DNA of 5,312 nucleotides, from contig JAEWNM010000069.1 in NCBI GenBank assembly GCA_023392755.1, positions 1 to 5,312 on the forward strand, read 5' to 3'. This DNA is from Bacillota bacterium. Its GTDB lineage: Bacteria; Bacillota; Clostridia; Christensenellales; Aristaeellaceae. Shown here piece by piece: positions 5,288 to 5,312 of the stretch. Within the stretch, counting starts at the first letter, position 1. Each line of letters opens with the position of its first letter. Made by a program: the position numbers and the translations under genes. The notes under the pieces are model-generated. The model worked only from the letters and a program-made list of their open reading frames with translations, did not search any database and was not told the DNA's origin.

Positions 5288-5304
5288 TTACAAATCGATT
5301 GTAA
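5288..5304. repeat. Small dyad TTACAA-N5-TTGTAA
   Basis: TTACAA (5288-5293) and TTGTAA (5299-5304) are perfect six-base inverted arms around five bases, in an AT-rich stretch upstream (in minus orientation) of the GC-rich stem-loop block. The size and symmetry would suit a dimeric repressor site, but no convincing promoter is seen beside it and the window ends eight bases further on. Confidence 0.3.
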
Positions 5305-5312
5305 CTCCATCC

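Overview
The window looks like a mid-GC Bacillota (Clostridia-type) chromosome. The evidence is strong purine-rich ribosome-binding sites of the AGGAGG type close to every start, short U-tailed intrinsic terminators, a 5S rRNA 3' end typical of Firmicutes, and the gene content. No closer placement can be justified. All five recognisable protein genes lie on the minus strand, so the window is best read from right to left.

Right edge (about 5064-5312): there is no protein gene that I believe. A short stretch (5105-5124) matches the 3' end of bacterial 5S rRNA in minus orientation and is followed at once by a strong U-tailed terminator (5066-5096), as at the end of an rRNA operon. The rest of 5S is missing. 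In its place is a GC-rich block (about 5131-5231) built of nested stem-loops, then an AT-rich stretch with a small dyad (5288-5304). This is the most unusual part of the window. It may be a decayed or chimeric 5S locus, or an unrecognised structured RNA that borrows the 5S tail and terminator.

Middle (2884-4973): a good sigma-A-like promoter (4945-4973) drives a short-chain dehydrogenase/reductase of the NYC1/NOL-like type (4099-4887). After an 80-base gap with no terminator comes a DUF4432 / aldose-1-epimerase-like sugar mutarotase (2996-4018). These two may be co-transcribed. The epimerase gene ends in a structured 3' UTR of three hairpins, the last being an intrinsic terminator (2885-2927).

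Left (113-2771): a three-gene ABC importer operon of the nitrate/sulfonate/taurine (NitT/TauT) class, in the order substrate-binding protein, ATPase, permease. The substrate-binding gene is separated from the ATPase gene by a 102-base spacer holding a strong hairpin (1746-1771). The ATPase and permease genes overlap by 14 bases and are probably translationally coupled. For all three genes the ribosome-binding site points to a start downstream of the longest open frame. The ligand is unknown. At the far left (1-112) there is a UUCG-capped hairpin and a terminator whose U-run faces the plus strand, suggesting a convergent gene ending just outside the window.

Together the genes suggest small-molecule uptake next to sugar-type redox and epimerisation chemistry, but the terminator between the importer and the epimerase shows that they are separate transcription units. 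A shared pathway is only a guess.
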